Positions 26,623 through 35,781 are shown, numbered from the stretch's first letter. The stretch is 64,000 bases of DNA from Pollutiaquabacter aromativorans (GCA_049177215.1 CP185379.1:2542001-2606000), one strand, 5' to 3'. Program-made: numbers and translations. The notes: generated by a model not told the origin, from the letters alone.

Positions 26623-27033
26623 ATGAAAAGGATCCTCATCCTCGCGCTGTTTCTTATTACTGCCGGCTTGTCTGGTTGTGAGAAAGTTGAAATGCTCAAA
26701 TCTGAAAAGAGCGTTGAGAAAGAACTGGAAGGTACCTGGAATCTGATTCCCATTCCGCGAACGAATCCGGCTGAAGAATGGGCATTCCGGGAGAATACCA
26801 TCATTCGAAGCCAGATGCTTGGCAGCGTCATGACACCGATCGATACCGGTCACTATACGATCAGGACAACCCTGATGAAATCATATGTCAAGTTTGAAGA
26901 CTTTAGTCTGGTGCTGGATGAATTGAATGGCGAATGGCAGATCGTTGAACTAAGCAGCAACGTCTTCGTGATCGCTACTGACCATAACGGAGCAACCGGT
27001 ATCATGGAACTCGACTTTTCAAGAAAAGACTGA
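26623..27033 (+). CDS. Small predicted lipoprotein
   Basis: A 136-residue protein with a signal peptide and lipobox ending LSGC (Cys19), so it should be lipid-anchored. After a charged linker it has a compact beta-rich domain (ELEGTWNLIPIP ... GHYTIRTTLMKSYVKF ... VFVIATDHNGATGIMELDF), reminiscent of small lipocalin-like domains of Bacteroidota. No function is recognised. A TATCTTTC sequence at 26601-26608, one mismatch from the -7 consensus, lies 14 bp upstream. More AT-rich than its neighbours. Confidence 0.8.
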   Translation: MKRILILALFLITAGLSGCEKVEMLKSEKSVEKELEGTWNLIPIPRTNPAEEWAFRENTIIRSQMLGSVMTPIDTGHYTIRTTLMKSYVKFEDFSLVLDELNGEWQIVELSSNVFVIATDHNGATGIMELDFSRKD

Positions 27034-27053
27034 TTCCTCTATCCCCCTCATTT

Positions 27054-27082
27054 GAAAAGCGAAGGCATCCCCTTCGCTTTTC
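27054..27082 (+). terminator. Intrinsic terminator after the lipoprotein gene
   Basis: GAAAAGCGAAGG (27054-27065) and its complement CCTTCGCTTTTC (27071-27082) form a perfect 12-bp stem with a 5-nt loop, followed by a T-containing stretch. Closes the panD-lipoprotein stretch before radA. Confidence 0.85.
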
Positions 27083-27152
27083 TCATTTTATGGAACGGTT
27101 ATAGCCAGCCGACTCTGAACGCAACGTAGAATTGGCGTAACTTCGGCGCGCC

Positions 27153-28529
27153 GTGGCCAAAGCGAAAACCGTCTTCTATTGCCAGAATTGTGGCGCCCAG
27201 TCACCCAAGTGGGTCGGACGTTGCGCATCCTGCGGGCAATGGAACACCTATGTGGAAGAGGTGGTTCAGAAGGAAACATCCGCCAATCTCTGGAAGAAGC
27301 CCGAAGACCGTAAACGCAAGACGCCGAAGCCGCAATTGCTGCAGGACATCAGCGCCGGCGGTGAGAAACGCGTGGTCTTGCCGGATGCGGAACTGAATCG
27401 CGTGCTGGGCGGCGGACTGGTACCGGGATCGCTGGTGTTGTTGGGTGGCGAACCGGGGATCGGTAAATCCACCCTGGTGCTGCAGGTCGCCCTGGGTATG
27501 AAAGGAGTACCGGTCCTGTATGTCAGCGGAGAAGAAAGCGAGCAGCAGATCAAGATGCGCGCCGATCGGCTGAAGCTGCGCAACGACCGGTTCTATGTGC
27601 TGACCGAGACCCAACTCGAAAACATCTTTCAGCAGGTTGCCGAGACGGATCCGGGCTTGCTGGTCATTGATTCCGTTCAAACGATTTTCACCGATAAGAT
27701 CGAATCCTCGCCCGGAAGCGTTTCGCAGATCCGCGAATGCACGGCTGAACTGCTTCGCTTTTCCAAACAGTCGGGCGTACCGGTTTTCCTGATCGGACAC
27801 ATCACCAAAGACGGCACCATCGCCGGACCGAAGATCCTCGAACACATGGTCGATACGGTCCTGCAATTCGAAGGCGACCGGCACCACCTCTACCGCATCC
27901 TCCGTTCGGTCAAGAACCGTTTCGGATCGACCGCCGAGTTGGGTATTTACGAAATGCAAAGCAGCGGCTTGCGCGAGGTTTCCAATCCTTCGGAGGTGCT
28001 CATCGCACAACGCGAAGAGTTGCTGAGCGGAGTCGCGATCGCCGCGACGATGGAGGGCGTTCGCCCCTTGCTCATCGAGACGCAGGCACTGGTCAGCTCG
28101 GCGGTGTACGGCACGCCCCAGCGTTCTTCGACGGGATTCGATCTTCGTCGTCTCAGCATGTTGCTGGCCGTACTCGAGAAACGTTGCGGCTTCCGGCTGG
28201 GCGCGAAGGATGTATTCCTGAACCTGGCCGGTGGCATCCGCGTGGAGGATCCGGCGATCGACCTGGCCGTCATCTGCGCGATCCTTTCTTCCAACGAAGA
28301 CATCGCGATCACGCCGAAGATCTGTTTTGCCGCGGAAGTCGGACTGAGCGGAGAGATCCGGCCGGTGGCTCGCGTCGAACAACGGATCGGCGAAGCCGAG
28401 AAGCTCGGCTTCGAACAGATCATCATCAGCAAGTACAACAAGAAGGGGCTCGACCTCTCCCGCTTCAAAGGCATCCGCATTCATGCCGTATCGAAAGTGG
28501 AAGAGGTCTTTTCGCTGCTCTTCGGTTGA
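27153..28529 (+). CDS. radA: DNA repair protein RadA
   Basis: RecA-like branch-migration ATPase in recombination and repair. The zinc finger is C10, C13, C24 and C27. Walker A is GGEPGIGKST with Lys105, followed by the RadA-specific KNRFG motif. The C-terminal domain is a Lon-protease-like fold without the catalytic dyad (LAVICAILSSNEDIAI). Starts with GTG at 27153; a TAACTTCG box (27138-27145) is 7 bp upstream. At 458 residues it is full length. Its stop is 1 bp from the convergent CotH-type gene. Confidence 0.97.
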   Translation: MAKAKTVFYCQNCGAQSPKWVGRCASCGQWNTYVEEVVQKETSANLWKKPEDRKRKTPKPQLLQDISAGGEKRVVLPDAELNRVLGGGLVPGSLVLLGGEPGIGKSTLVLQVALGMKGVPVLYVSGEESEQQIKMRADRLKLRNDRFYVLTETQLENIFQQVAETDPGLLVIDSVQTIFTDKIESSPGSVSQIRECTAELLRFSKQSGVPVFLIGHITKDGTIAGPKILEHMVDTVLQFEGDRHHLYRILRSVKNRFGSTAELGIYEMQSSGLREVSNPSEVLIAQREELLSGVAIAATMEGVRPLLIETQALVSSAVYGTPQRSSTGFDLRRLSMLLAVLEKRCGFRLGAKDVFLNLAGGIRVEDPAIDLAVICAILSSNEDIAITPKICFAAEVGLSGEIRPVARVEQRIGEAEKLGFEQIIISKYNKKGLDLSRFKGIRIHAVSKVEEVFSLLFG

Positions 28530-28530
28530 A

Positions 28531-31500
28531 TCAACGGTGCGCGATCACCACCGGCAGATTCCACACCTTTCCTTCGAACTCGACCCGCAATCGGTACAGG
28601 CCGGAAGGCCATGAACCGGTATCGATCCGATAGAGTGTTTCGGCCGCAAGCCTCGGCACATCGTAGAGCACGATCCTTCCGGCTCCGTCGTACACCGTGA
28701 TGCCGACCTCACCCTGCAGTCCGTTGTGCAAGAGCAACAAGTGGTCGCCCGCCGGATTGGGATACGCGATCACCCGCAGATCGCGCGGCGTCAGGTTCGC
28801 AGCTGCCGTAGCGACATTCACCACGACCGTATCGGAAGCCGAACAACCGTTGGCATCGGTCACCGATACCGCATACGTACCATCCGAATTCACCACCAGG
28901 GTTTGCAGCGTTGACCCATCCGACCAGAGATACCCGCTGAATCCGGCGCCCGGATCGAGTACCGCAGAATCACCGGAGGCGATCAGCAGGTCGGGGCCGA
29001 GATCCGGCGACGGCAGTGCATGCACCGTGGCAGTTACCGCCACCCAGTTGCTTGGACAAAGTGTCCCGGCCTGCACATAGTACGTGGTGTTCACCGCGAT
29101 GATGGGCGTGAGGTAGGTTCCGCCGGTTTCGATCACGGCTCCTCCCGGTGTCGCCGCCCAACTCATCGGATCAGCGGCGCTGGCGGTCAGCAGCACCTGG
29201 CCGAATCCGCAAACCGAACCGCCGGTGACGACCGGATCAACACTGACCGGATTGATCTGTGCCAAGACCGGTATGAAGTTGCTCAGGCAACTGCCGCTGC
29301 CGGACTGCGCGTAGTACGTGATATCGACACTGATCGAAGGCGTGGTAAAGCTCAAGCCTGTTCCCAACAGGTTGCCGCCGGGGGCGTCGTACCAGGAGAC
29401 CGGATCGCTGCTGACGGCAGCGAGTGTCAGCGTTCCGCTGCCGCATCGTTGCGCGCCGGTTACCTGCGGATCGACCGGGTTCGAGGTGATGATCGCGTCA
29501 ACGGCGATGCGCGCCGACGGACAACTTAATCCGGCCTGTACATAGTACGTCGTGGAGGTGTTGAGGACCGGCGTCGTGTAGGTGTTACCGGTTGAAAGCA
29601 ATGTCCCACCAACAGCGGCATCGTACCAATACAGTATCGCGGTATCGCCGGGTGTGGCCGTCAGCAAGAGCGTACCCGGGCCACACCGGGTGGCATCCTG
29701 CGTTGCAGGAAGAGCAGCGCCGCTAATAATGATCGCATCGGCAGGAATCCGCTGGCTCGGGCAAACATCGCCGGCCTCCGCGTAGTAGGTGGTCGTTGCG
29801 GTCAGTATCGGCGTAGTGAAGCTACTACCGGTAGCCAGCAAGGTACCGCCGACCGGCGCATCGTACCAGCGGATCTGCGCGGTATCGGTTGCCGTCAGCG
29901 TTACCGAGCCGGGTCCGCAGCGGCTGTCCGACTGTGTGACCGGATCGGCGGTAAGCGGAAGTATCGTTGCAACCGCCGGCACGCGGTTACTCGGACAAAG
30001 CGTTCCTGCTTCCGCGTAATAGGTCGTCGTGCTGGTCAGGGCGGGCGTGACGAATGTGTAGCCCGAAGCCAGTACGCTGCCACCACTTGCGGTTGCATAC
30101 CAACGCACAGCGGCCGTATCGGTTGCAGTAAGCGTCAGGCTGCCATCACCGCAGCGACTATCGTCTTGTGTCACCGGATCCGCGGTAACGGCATTCACCA
30201 CCGCGGTCACCGCTTCCAGCGGGCCGGGACAGCTACCAGCGGCCTGGGCATAGTAGGTCGTCGTTGTCTGAAGTACCGGTGTGGTAAAGCTCGTGCCCGT
30301 TCCCACCAAGGTCCCGCCGCTGGCGGCATCGTACCATTCGATCGGGCTGGTGGACACAGCCTGCAATTGCACACTGCCGTCACCGCAACGGGAAGCGCCG
30401 GTGGTTGACGTGAGTGAACTGATCGCCGAAACGGTTACCCGCAGCGTGTCACTCAGTCCGGTACATCCGCCCGCGTTCACCCGTGCACGATAGACTCCGG
30501 TAACGGAGGCAACGTAATCGACCGCGGTCGCACCGGGAATATCGACACCGTCGCGCTGCCACTGATACGTCGTGGCGTTGGCAGGTGAAGCCGTCAGCGT
30601 GACGGTTGCTCCCTGACAAAGCTGTGTCGTGCCAGCAGCGGTGAGTCCGATGGTTGGCGCACCATACGCGCGTCCAGGAGAACCGCCGTAACAGCCGGCG
30701 AACCAACTGGCCGGATCATTCGGATCTGCAGACCCGGCAACACGCTCGAGTGTGAAGCCGGCTCCATCGGCGGTAATCGGCCAGGGCGCGAAGTCGTCAT
30801 AGAAGACCGAGCCGAACAATTGGTCATCGCGGTTGAAGAGCCGTAGTTCCTCACCTCCATTATTGAAATCAAATCCGAAGTCGCCGATCACATTGGACAC
30901 TGCCGGATTGATCGAAGCGAACTTGTCAAGATCCGAGGCCAGGACCAGGTAACCGCCCGCCGGGAGTACGGTGCCGGTCGGAAGGGTGTAGGTATGATTA
31001 TCGGCATCGTCACGGAATTTCCAACCGGATATATCAAGATCGAAAGCAGCAGGGTTGCGCAACTCGATCCAGTCGCCGGTGTTCCAGGCGGAATCGCTGT
31101 TGAAATTGATCTCGCTGAATTCAACCTGCGCAGCGGCCGCGCTGCCGTTGAAGTAGGCCGTGATCGCGTCGCTGGAGGTGAAATTATAGGTGACCGAACG
31201 GTTCGGGTTGTTCGAGCTGATGGTCGTGTTGGAACGCCAGTGATCGAACGAATAACCGGGGTTGGGAATTGCGGTGATCGTCACCGGATTGCCATTGAAG
31301 TAAACGCCGGACCAGGGATAGGATGTCGGGGTGATCGTGGAGATCTCGATACGTCCGGCACCGGCCGGTTGGACCTGGAGCGTCAGCGTGACCTGACCGG
31401 AGAGTCCGAACTCACTCTGAATTTGTCCGCGCACATTCGAAGGTCGCTGACTGGCAAAGGTCAGCATGCTTTGAATGTTGCTGAGCCAGTCGGAGTTATT

Positions 31501-33936
31501 GCTGCCCCAGGCGAATTGGTACGCCATGTCGGTCGAGATCGTATCCCGATACATATACGCCACCTGCTGCACGTTCGACGGCAGGAAGATGGTGTTGATC
31601 AGGTCCGCGTAACGGTTGATGAAGTAGCGACGGAAGACCGTGTTCTGCGTCAGCGCGTCGAAGATGTCGGAGTTGTAATTCTGCGGATTGGGATTGCGGG
31701 CCACGGACAACATGTTATTCGTGACCGAACCGTACAAGCCCAAACCGAAGTCGAGGTCGTAGATGAGGTAGCGAAATTTGCCTCCTTCCTTCCGGGGTCG
31801 CCAGAGCTTCAGATTGTTGTTGCCTCCTCCCATCCAGTCGTCGTTCGGATAGTAGGTTTCGGCGATGAAGTAATCGGCCATGTTCTGAAGGTCCATCATG
31901 GACGCGACGGAATCGTAGTAGGCAGGATTAGACGGCGAAACCGTCGTAGCATAGTTGTACAACTTCCAAAAGGCATCGGTGCTTCCACGCTTGACCTCGA
32001 TGCCGGAAGCGAAATAACTTTCTTTCAGGAGGTCGATCTCATCGTCGTCGTAGCCGTAGTTGAGTTTGACCCAGTGATGGTCGTCGTTCTCCCGGGTATA
32101 GTACACGCCCCAGTTGCCGCCGTTGAGGAAGAGAAGACAAGGTTCGTAGGCGAGATAATCGTTGAAGGTCGTCCGCAGTAGCCGTTGCATCAGCGGATCG
32201 CGCATGCGCGCGTTCGTCCGGTCGTTTCCGGTCATGTGCAGGATGAAATTATCCCATCCGGTCATCCAGGGTTTCAACGACTCCATCGGATAATCGAGGC
32301 TCGACAAGCCGTAGCGGTCGCCGAGGTTGATCTCAAAGCTCTTTTGGGGCGCGGAACGCGACCAGCCACCGGTGATCTTCAGGCCGCCGTTGAAACGAAA
32401 TGCCCGCTGGCGCGCGCGGTCGAAGAATTCCACCGTTACCGGCTTCTCCCAATCCATCCAATAGTTGGCGCCCCAGTGCGGAGTGTTCGGATCGGCGTTG
32501 GGTCCTTCGACGTATATGCCGGTGTTGTAATCCCAGAGGTTGTCGGGATCGGTGGTCAGTGAATACACCGGCAAGCGACTGTTCACACCGATGAAATAAG
32601 AGTTCGTAATGGTAGTACCCGGCAATACGCCGGAGGCGAACACCCGGGCGCGTACGGTGATGGCGGTATCGTTCAAGGTGATCGGACCGGAAGCAAGCGG
32701 AGATGAGGATGTCACATCACTGCCGTCGAGCGTATAGCGTACCTGTCCGCCCGGATAGGTGGTGGTGATCGTCAGCGATTGCGCGGATGCATAGAAGCCC
32801 GCGGCTTTCGAGAAGACGGGAATGCCGGCATACCCGCTTCCGCAGGACGACGCGTTGTTCGAAGCATCGGGAGTCGGCTGGTCCGTGAGGCACCAGGAGC
32901 CGCCGTCGGGAATGCGGGCAACGGCATGGTCCGCTTCGAGACTTCCGGTGGCTTTCGCGTCAAGGACGTTTCCCGCAGGATCGGAAAGCCAGACCGTCTC
33001 ACCGGTGCGACTCAGTTTAAAACCCGTATGGAAATACATCTTCGCCGGAGCGCGGAACCAGGAAGGAAGACTGTAGAAGGAACCCGCGCCGGGATTGCAC
33101 AGGAAGCTCAACCAGAAACGACCGCTGAGGTCGGTGTTGGTGGAGTTCAAATTATGGACCTCGATCGCGAGGACATTATTCCCGGGCAAGAGCGCAGCCT
33201 TCAGTGTCGCTGCGTCCACATGAAAAGAATCGGGTAACTGTCCCTGGTACATCACCGCTTCGTGCGAGCTGGCCGAGACGGCATTCCAGGCGGGACGAAT
33301 TCCGGGTACGCCGATGTTGGCGCGGGCGATCTCGATACCATTGAGGTAGGCGACGAAAGCGTCGTCGTAATCGGCATGGAATACCGCGTCGAGGATCTTC
33401 GCTGTATCGGCTATGGAGAATGTACGGCGAGAATAGGCCGATATCGTGGTGGAGATGGTCGTACCATCATCCCCATCGCCGTAGCCGATGCCGCCGGTAC
33501 CGGAATTCCAGGAACCGTCGTTGAAGGACGTGTTGCGCCAGTTCGTATCGGGTGGCGCGGAAGTGTTGGCGCGATAACGCCAGGTATCGTTCTCCCGCAC
33601 GGCGGTTTGCCAGGTGGCGGTGATCTCCGTTTTCACCGGATCGGCAGCCACCAGCAGCAGGTGGTCTTGCGGTCCGAGCGAATACGACGGAAAGACGAAC
33701 TTCCGCAAGTCGAGTGAATCGTCCGAGATCGCGTAACCGCTCAGGTCAACCGGAGAACTTCCGCTGTTGAACAATTCGATCCAATCATCCGACTCCTGGT
33801 ACTCGTCGAGGAAGGTCGCAAGGTTAGACGGTTGAATCTCGTTGATGCGGATCTGCGCACTGACGGTATTCAATGAAAAGCATAAGAGCAACAGCCAAAG
33901 CCTGAAGATGGCCTGGCCCGAAAAAAAACGGTGCAT
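28531..33936 (-). CDS. 1801-residue T9SS-exported CotH-type protein with lamin-tail and Ig-like repeats
   Basis: Domain order by inspection: signal peptide (to about 27, ending NTVSAQ) and a lamin-tail domain (RINEIQPSNLATF onward). Next are a jelly-roll-like region with AIEVHNLNSTN and a chitobiase C-terminal-type module (VRYTLDGSDVTSSSP). A CotH kinase-like domain spans about 450-830, with WGVYYTRENDDHH and YLIYDLDFGLG as likely kinase motifs. It is followed by a divergent bacterial repeat (ITAIPNPGYSFDHWR), a second lamin-tail domain and six ~77-residue Ig-like repeats. The end is a type A T9SS sorting domain (VIAYPNPAGDHLLLL). CotH domains phosphorylate spore-coat proteins in Bacillus and occur on secreted proteins elsewhere. 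Activity here is inferred, and the protein should act at or outside the cell surface. Confidence 0.9.
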   Translation of the reverse strand: MHRFFSGQAIFRLWLLLLCFSLNTVSAQIRINEIQPSNLATFLDEYQESDDWIELFNSGSSPVDLSGYAISDDSLDLRKFVFPSYSLGPQDHLLLVAADPVKTEITATWQTAVRENDTWRYRANTSAPPDTNWRNTSFNDGSWNSGTGGIGYGDGDDGTTISTTISAYSRRTFSIADTAKILDAVFHADYDDAFVAYLNGIEIARANIGVPGIRPAWNAVSASSHEAVMYQGQLPDSFHVDAATLKAALLPGNNVLAIEVHNLNSTNTDLSGRFWLSFLCNPGAGSFYSLPSWFRAPAKMYFHTGFKLSRTGETVWLSDPAGNVLDAKATGSLEADHAVARIPDGGSWCLTDQPTPDASNNASSCGSGYAGIPVFSKAAGFYASAQSLTITTTYPGGQVRYTLDGSDVTSSSPLASGPITLNDTAITVRARVFASGVLPGTTITNSYFIGVNSRLPVYSLTTDPDNLWDYNTGIYVEGPNADPNTPHWGANYWMDWEKPVTVEFFDRARQRAFRFNGGLKITGGWSRSAPQKSFEINLGDRYGLSSLDYPMESLKPWMTGWDNFILHMTGNDRTNARMRDPLMQRLLRTTFNDYLAYEPCLLFLNGGNWGVYYTRENDDHHWVKLNYGYDDDEIDLLKESYFASGIEVKRGSTDAFWKLYNYATTVSPSNPAYYDSVASMMDLQNMADYFIAETYYPNDDWMGGGNNNLKLWRPRKEGGKFRYLIYDLDFGLGLYGSVTNNMLSVARNPNPQNYNSDIFDALTQNTVFRRYFINRYADLINTIFLPSNVQQVAYMYRDTISTDMAYQFAWGSNNSDWLSNIQSMLTFASQRPSNVRGQIQSEFGLSGQVTLTLQVQPAGAGRIEISTITPTSYPWSGVYFNGNPVTITAIPNPGYSFDHWRSNTTISSNNPNRSVTYNFTSSDAITAYFNGSAAAAQVEFSEINFNSDSAWNTGDWIELRNPAAFDLDISGWKFRDDADNHTYTLPTGTVLPAGGYLVLASDLDKFASINPAVSNVIGDFGFDFNNGGEELRLFNRDDQLFGSVFYDDFAPWPITADGAGFTLERVAGSADPNDPASWFAGCYGGSPGRAYGAPTIGLTAAGTTQLCQGATVTLTASPANATTYQWQRDGVDIPGATAVDYVASVTGVYRARVNAGGCTGLSDTLRVTVSAISSLTSTTGASRCGDGSVQLQAVSTSPIEWYDAASGGTLVGTGTSFTTPVLQTTTTYYAQAAGSCPGPLEAVTAVVNAVTADPVTQDDSRCGDGSLTLTATDTAAVRWYATASGGSVLASGYTFVTPALTSTTTYYAEAGTLCPSNRVPAVATILPLTADPVTQSDSRCGPGSVTLTATDTAQIRWYDAPVGGTLLATGSSFTTPILTATTTYYAEAGDVCPSQRIPADAIIISGAALPATQDATRCGPGTLLLTATPGDTAILYWYDAAVGGTLLSTGNTYTTPVLNTSTTYYVQAGLSCPSARIAVDAIITSNPVDPQVTGAQRCGSGTLTLAAVSSDPVSWYDAPGGNLLGTGLSFTTPSISVDITYYAQSGSGSCLSNFIPVLAQINPVSVDPVVTGGSVCGFGQVLLTASAADPMSWAATPGGAVIETGGTYLTPIIAVNTTYYVQAGTLCPSNWVAVTATVHALPSPDLGPDLLIASGDSAVLDPGAGFSGYLWSDGSTLQTLVVNSDGTYAVSVTDANGCSASDTVVVNVATAAANLTPRDLRVIAYPNPAGDHLLLLHNGLQGEVGITVYDGAGRIVLYDVPRLAAETLYRIDTGSWPSGLYRLRVEFEGKVWNLPVVIAHR
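28996..30405 (-). repeat. Six tandem Ig-like repeats in the CotH-type protein
   Basis: Six ~77-residue units, each with RCG near the start, a WYDA-type strand, a GG-turn, TTYY, and CPS near the end. The repeats are spaced about 230-240 bp at DNA level and remain recognisably similar in DNA, so copy number may vary between strains. Confidence 0.8.
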
Positions 33937-34176
33937 GAGAGGGTCATTGGTGTGTGTTACGAAATTGTATCATTCTGGGAGAAAAAGCGGATGAATCGCA
34001 GGGAAAACTTACTGAAGTAGGTAATCCATCCAATTCACAGCTAAATCCGCTCTCACCCGAGGGGGTCACTCACTCAAATATGAGTAAATTATTCTTAATC
34101 AATATGTTAAAAATGGTAAAGCATACAATTCCAGTACCCTTCCTATGCCTGCCCCTATACATTCCCCTGCAAAAAC

Positions 34177-34210
34177 AAAAGCCCTGATTAGTGTTGACTA
34201 TCAGGGCTTT
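34177..34210 (-). terminator. Terminator of the tRNA-Gln transcript
   Basis: On the minus strand AAAGCCCTGAT pairs with ATCAGGGCTTT around an 11-nt loop and is followed by a T-rich stretch (TTTTGTTTTTG). It lies 10 bp past the tRNA 3' end. The rest of 33937-34176 shows nothing supportable. Confidence 0.8.
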
Positions 34211-34220
34211 ATGAGGAATT

Positions 34221-34294
34221 TGGTTGACCCGTAAGGATTCGAACCTTAACAGACAGAATCAAAATCTGTAGTGCTACCGTTACACCACGGGTCA
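34221..34294 (-). tRNA. tRNA-Gln (anticodon UUG), CCA encoded
   Basis: The minus strand folds into a cloverleaf. The acceptor arms are TGACCCG (34288-34294) and CGGGTCA (34225-34231). The anticodon stem ACAGA/TCTGT holds a 7-nt loop with anticodon TTG (34260-34262), and the T arm contains GGTTCGAATCC. The discriminator A is followed by genomic CCA at 34221-34223. UUG reads Gln codons CAA/CAG. Confidence 0.96.
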
Positions 34295-34387
34295 ATCAAT
34301 GGGAGCGCAAAGGTAATAAATGGTTTGAAATCCAAGCAGGTGGAGGGCAATTTTTTGCGAAAAAACGCCCTTTTTCGCTGATTCCTC

Positions 34388-35164
34388 CTATTGGCGAGTG
34401 CCAATGAGGTAGATATCCCAGGTGTCGTCGAGCGCGTTGTCCTGCAGGTGAAAATCGCGGGTGGAGATGTCGACCGTCTGCTTCACCTTGTCCTTCAGCT
34501 TGTTCCGCATCAGGTTCGTGATCAGGTTGTAGGGCGCCGTCAACCAGGAGGCCGGCAGGATCTTGTGCAGTCCGAAGATGTCGAAGCGCAGGATCATGCG
34601 CACGAACTTGCCGTTCTCCGCGTAGTAGGTGTTCACTTTCTCGTTGCCGTTGAGCCCTTTCAACTCGAACTGCTTCGTGAGCGAACCGATCTCCGAACGC
34701 ATTTCGTCGAAGGTGTACTCGTGCACGTGGAACGGATTCCGCGCGAGCGACTTCTTCACGTTCGGAGTCGTGACCAACAGTCGCCCTCCGGGGCGCAGGA
34801 CGCGCAGGCACTCGGCAAGGAACTCCTTCCGCTTCTCGATGTGCTCGATGAACTGAAAGGCCGTCACCACGTCGAACGACTGGTCCGGAAAAGGCAAGGG
34901 CGGCACCGCTCCCTGTCGGAACGAGAGGTTGGTGATCGAGCTGTAACGCTGCGCGTTATCGGCCACCGTGGCCGCGTCGTAATCGACGCCTTGTATGTTC
35001 CGGGCCGAACGCGCCATCAGAGCCGTTCCGTAAGCATTGCCGCAGCCGACATCCAGTACATCCTTGCCGGTGATGTAGGGTACGGCGAATTCATACGCGA
35101 ACTGACATCGCTGATACGTAACGTTGTTGGCCTCGTCCTGGTGGGCGCGTTCGTGGGTGCTCAT
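34388..35164 (-). CDS. Class I SAM-dependent methyltransferase
   Basis: A 258-residue Methyltransf_11-like enzyme. Motif I is VLDVGCGNAYGTAL (about residues 38-51), motif II lies around GVDYDA, and FDVVTAFQFIEHIE is the typical post-II strand. LRPGGRLLVTTPN is the next conserved strand. The C-terminal part is specific and gives no substrate clue. The open frame continues upstream to 35599, but that section is translated repeat DNA. The ATG at 35164 is preceded within 8 bp by a TATCTTTG box, so the start is set there. Confidence 0.9.
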   Translation of the reverse strand: MSTHERAHQDEANNVTYQRCQFAYEFAVPYITGKDVLDVGCGNAYGTALMARSARNIQGVDYDAATVADNAQRYSSITNLSFRQGAVPPLPFPDQSFDVVTAFQFIEHIEKRKEFLAECLRVLRPGGRLLVTTPNVKKSLARNPFHVHEYTFDEMRSEIGSLTKQFELKGLNGNEKVNTYYAENGKFVRMILRFDIFGLHKILPASWLTAPYNLITNLMRNKLKDKVKQTVDISTRDFHLQDNALDDTWDIYLIGTRQ

Positions 35165-35171
35165 GGGGTGG

Positions 35172-35179
35172 CAAAGATA
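35172..35179 (-). promoter_or_regulatory. -7 box of the methyltransferase gene, abutting repeat DNA
   Basis: Minus-strand TATCTTTG, an exact TAnnTTTG match, 7 bp before the ATG. The heptad repeat tract begins directly upstream, so any -33 element must lie inside the repeat (CGTCCCTCGTCCC on this strand), and none matching TTTG is visible. Confidence 0.55.
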
Positions 35180-35440
35180 GGGAAAGGGAGGGACGAGGGA
35201 CGTGGGAAGTAGTTGCGAGGAGCGAGACCGTGACCGAGGGACGGGGGACGAGGGACGGGGGGCGTGGGACGTGGGACGTGGGACGTGGGACGTGGGAAGT
35301 AGTTGCGAGGAGCGAGACCGTGACCGAGGGACGGGGGACGAGGGACGGGGGGCGTGGGACGAGGGACGTGGGAAGTAGTTGCGAGGAGCGAGACCGTGAC
35401 CGAGGGACGAGGGACGGGGGGCGTGGGACGAGGAATAGTA
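35180..35440 (+). repeat. Heptad repeat tract with three longer repeat copies
   Basis: Degenerate GGGACGA, GGGACGT and GGGACGG units carry three copies of a longer motif starting GAAGTAGTTGCGAGG at 35206, 35296 and 35372. The spacings of 90 and 76 bp differ by exactly two heptads. The motif matches the repeat blocks near 5365 and 61209. It is open in one minus frame, which creates a spurious extension of the methyltransferase frame. Confidence 0.9.
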
Positions 35441-35514
35441 TTGGCTGATCCGTTGGTTCCGATACTTCAAGAAGTATTGATGTCTCTTCACGAACTTGTG
35501 AATTACCATAGTCA

Positions 35515-35707
35515 TTCGTCCCTCGTCGCACGTCCCTCGTCCCGTTTCAATAGGTAAATGCCGAAGACTTCCCATAACCACACGAATAACCTTCGCCATT
35601 CGTCCCTCGTCCCTCGTCCCGTCTCAATAGGTAACTGCCGATGAATTCCCATGACCACACGAATAACTTTCGCAATTCGTCCCTCGTCCCTCGTCCCTCG
35701 TCCCGTT
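35515..35707 (-). repeat. Heptad repeat tract, inverse orientation, with 77/84-bp larger units
   Basis: CGTCCCT units on the plus strand, i.e. GGGACGA units on the minus strand. Between them lies a larger unit containing CAATAGGTAA and CACACGAATAAC. The CCCGT landmarks at 35541, 35618 and 35702 are 77 and 84 bp apart, that is 11 and 12 heptads. Together with 35180-35440 it forms a large imperfect inverted arrangement around unique sequence 35441-35514. Confidence 0.88.
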
Positions 35708-35734
35708 TCATCACAATGGCCGTGCTCTGCAACG

Positions 35735-35761
35735 AAAAAAGCCCACCATCTGGCGGGCTTT
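35735..35761 (-). terminator. Intrinsic terminator after the 35782-36927 gene
   Basis: On the minus strand AAAGCCCGCC pairs with GGTGGGCTTT (one mismatch) around a 4-nt loop, followed by a T-run. It lies 20 bp past the stop of the T9SS gene. Confidence 0.8.
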
Positions 35762-35781
35762 GATATCGTTGGAGGAACTGT

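Noticed and set aside
30994..32181. 395-residue plus-strand open frame opposite the CotH-type gene
   Set aside because: Runs antisense to conserved lamin-tail and CotH coding sequence; no domain or start signals.
33954..34187. 77-residue plus-strand open frame upstream of tRNA-Gln
   Set aside because: No promoter or start signal, no recognisable composition, and its 3' end runs into the tRNA terminator.
35165..35599. N-terminal extension of the methyltransferase frame into Pro/Ser/Arg repeats
   Set aside because: It is translated heptad repeat DNA that happens to be free of stops; a -7 promoter box lies inside it, next to the ATG at 35164.
35180..35707. CRISPR-like appearance of regularly spaced repeats
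   Set aside because: No constant repeat of 24-40 bp alternating with unique spacers, no leader, and no cas genes; the period is 7 bp and its multiples.
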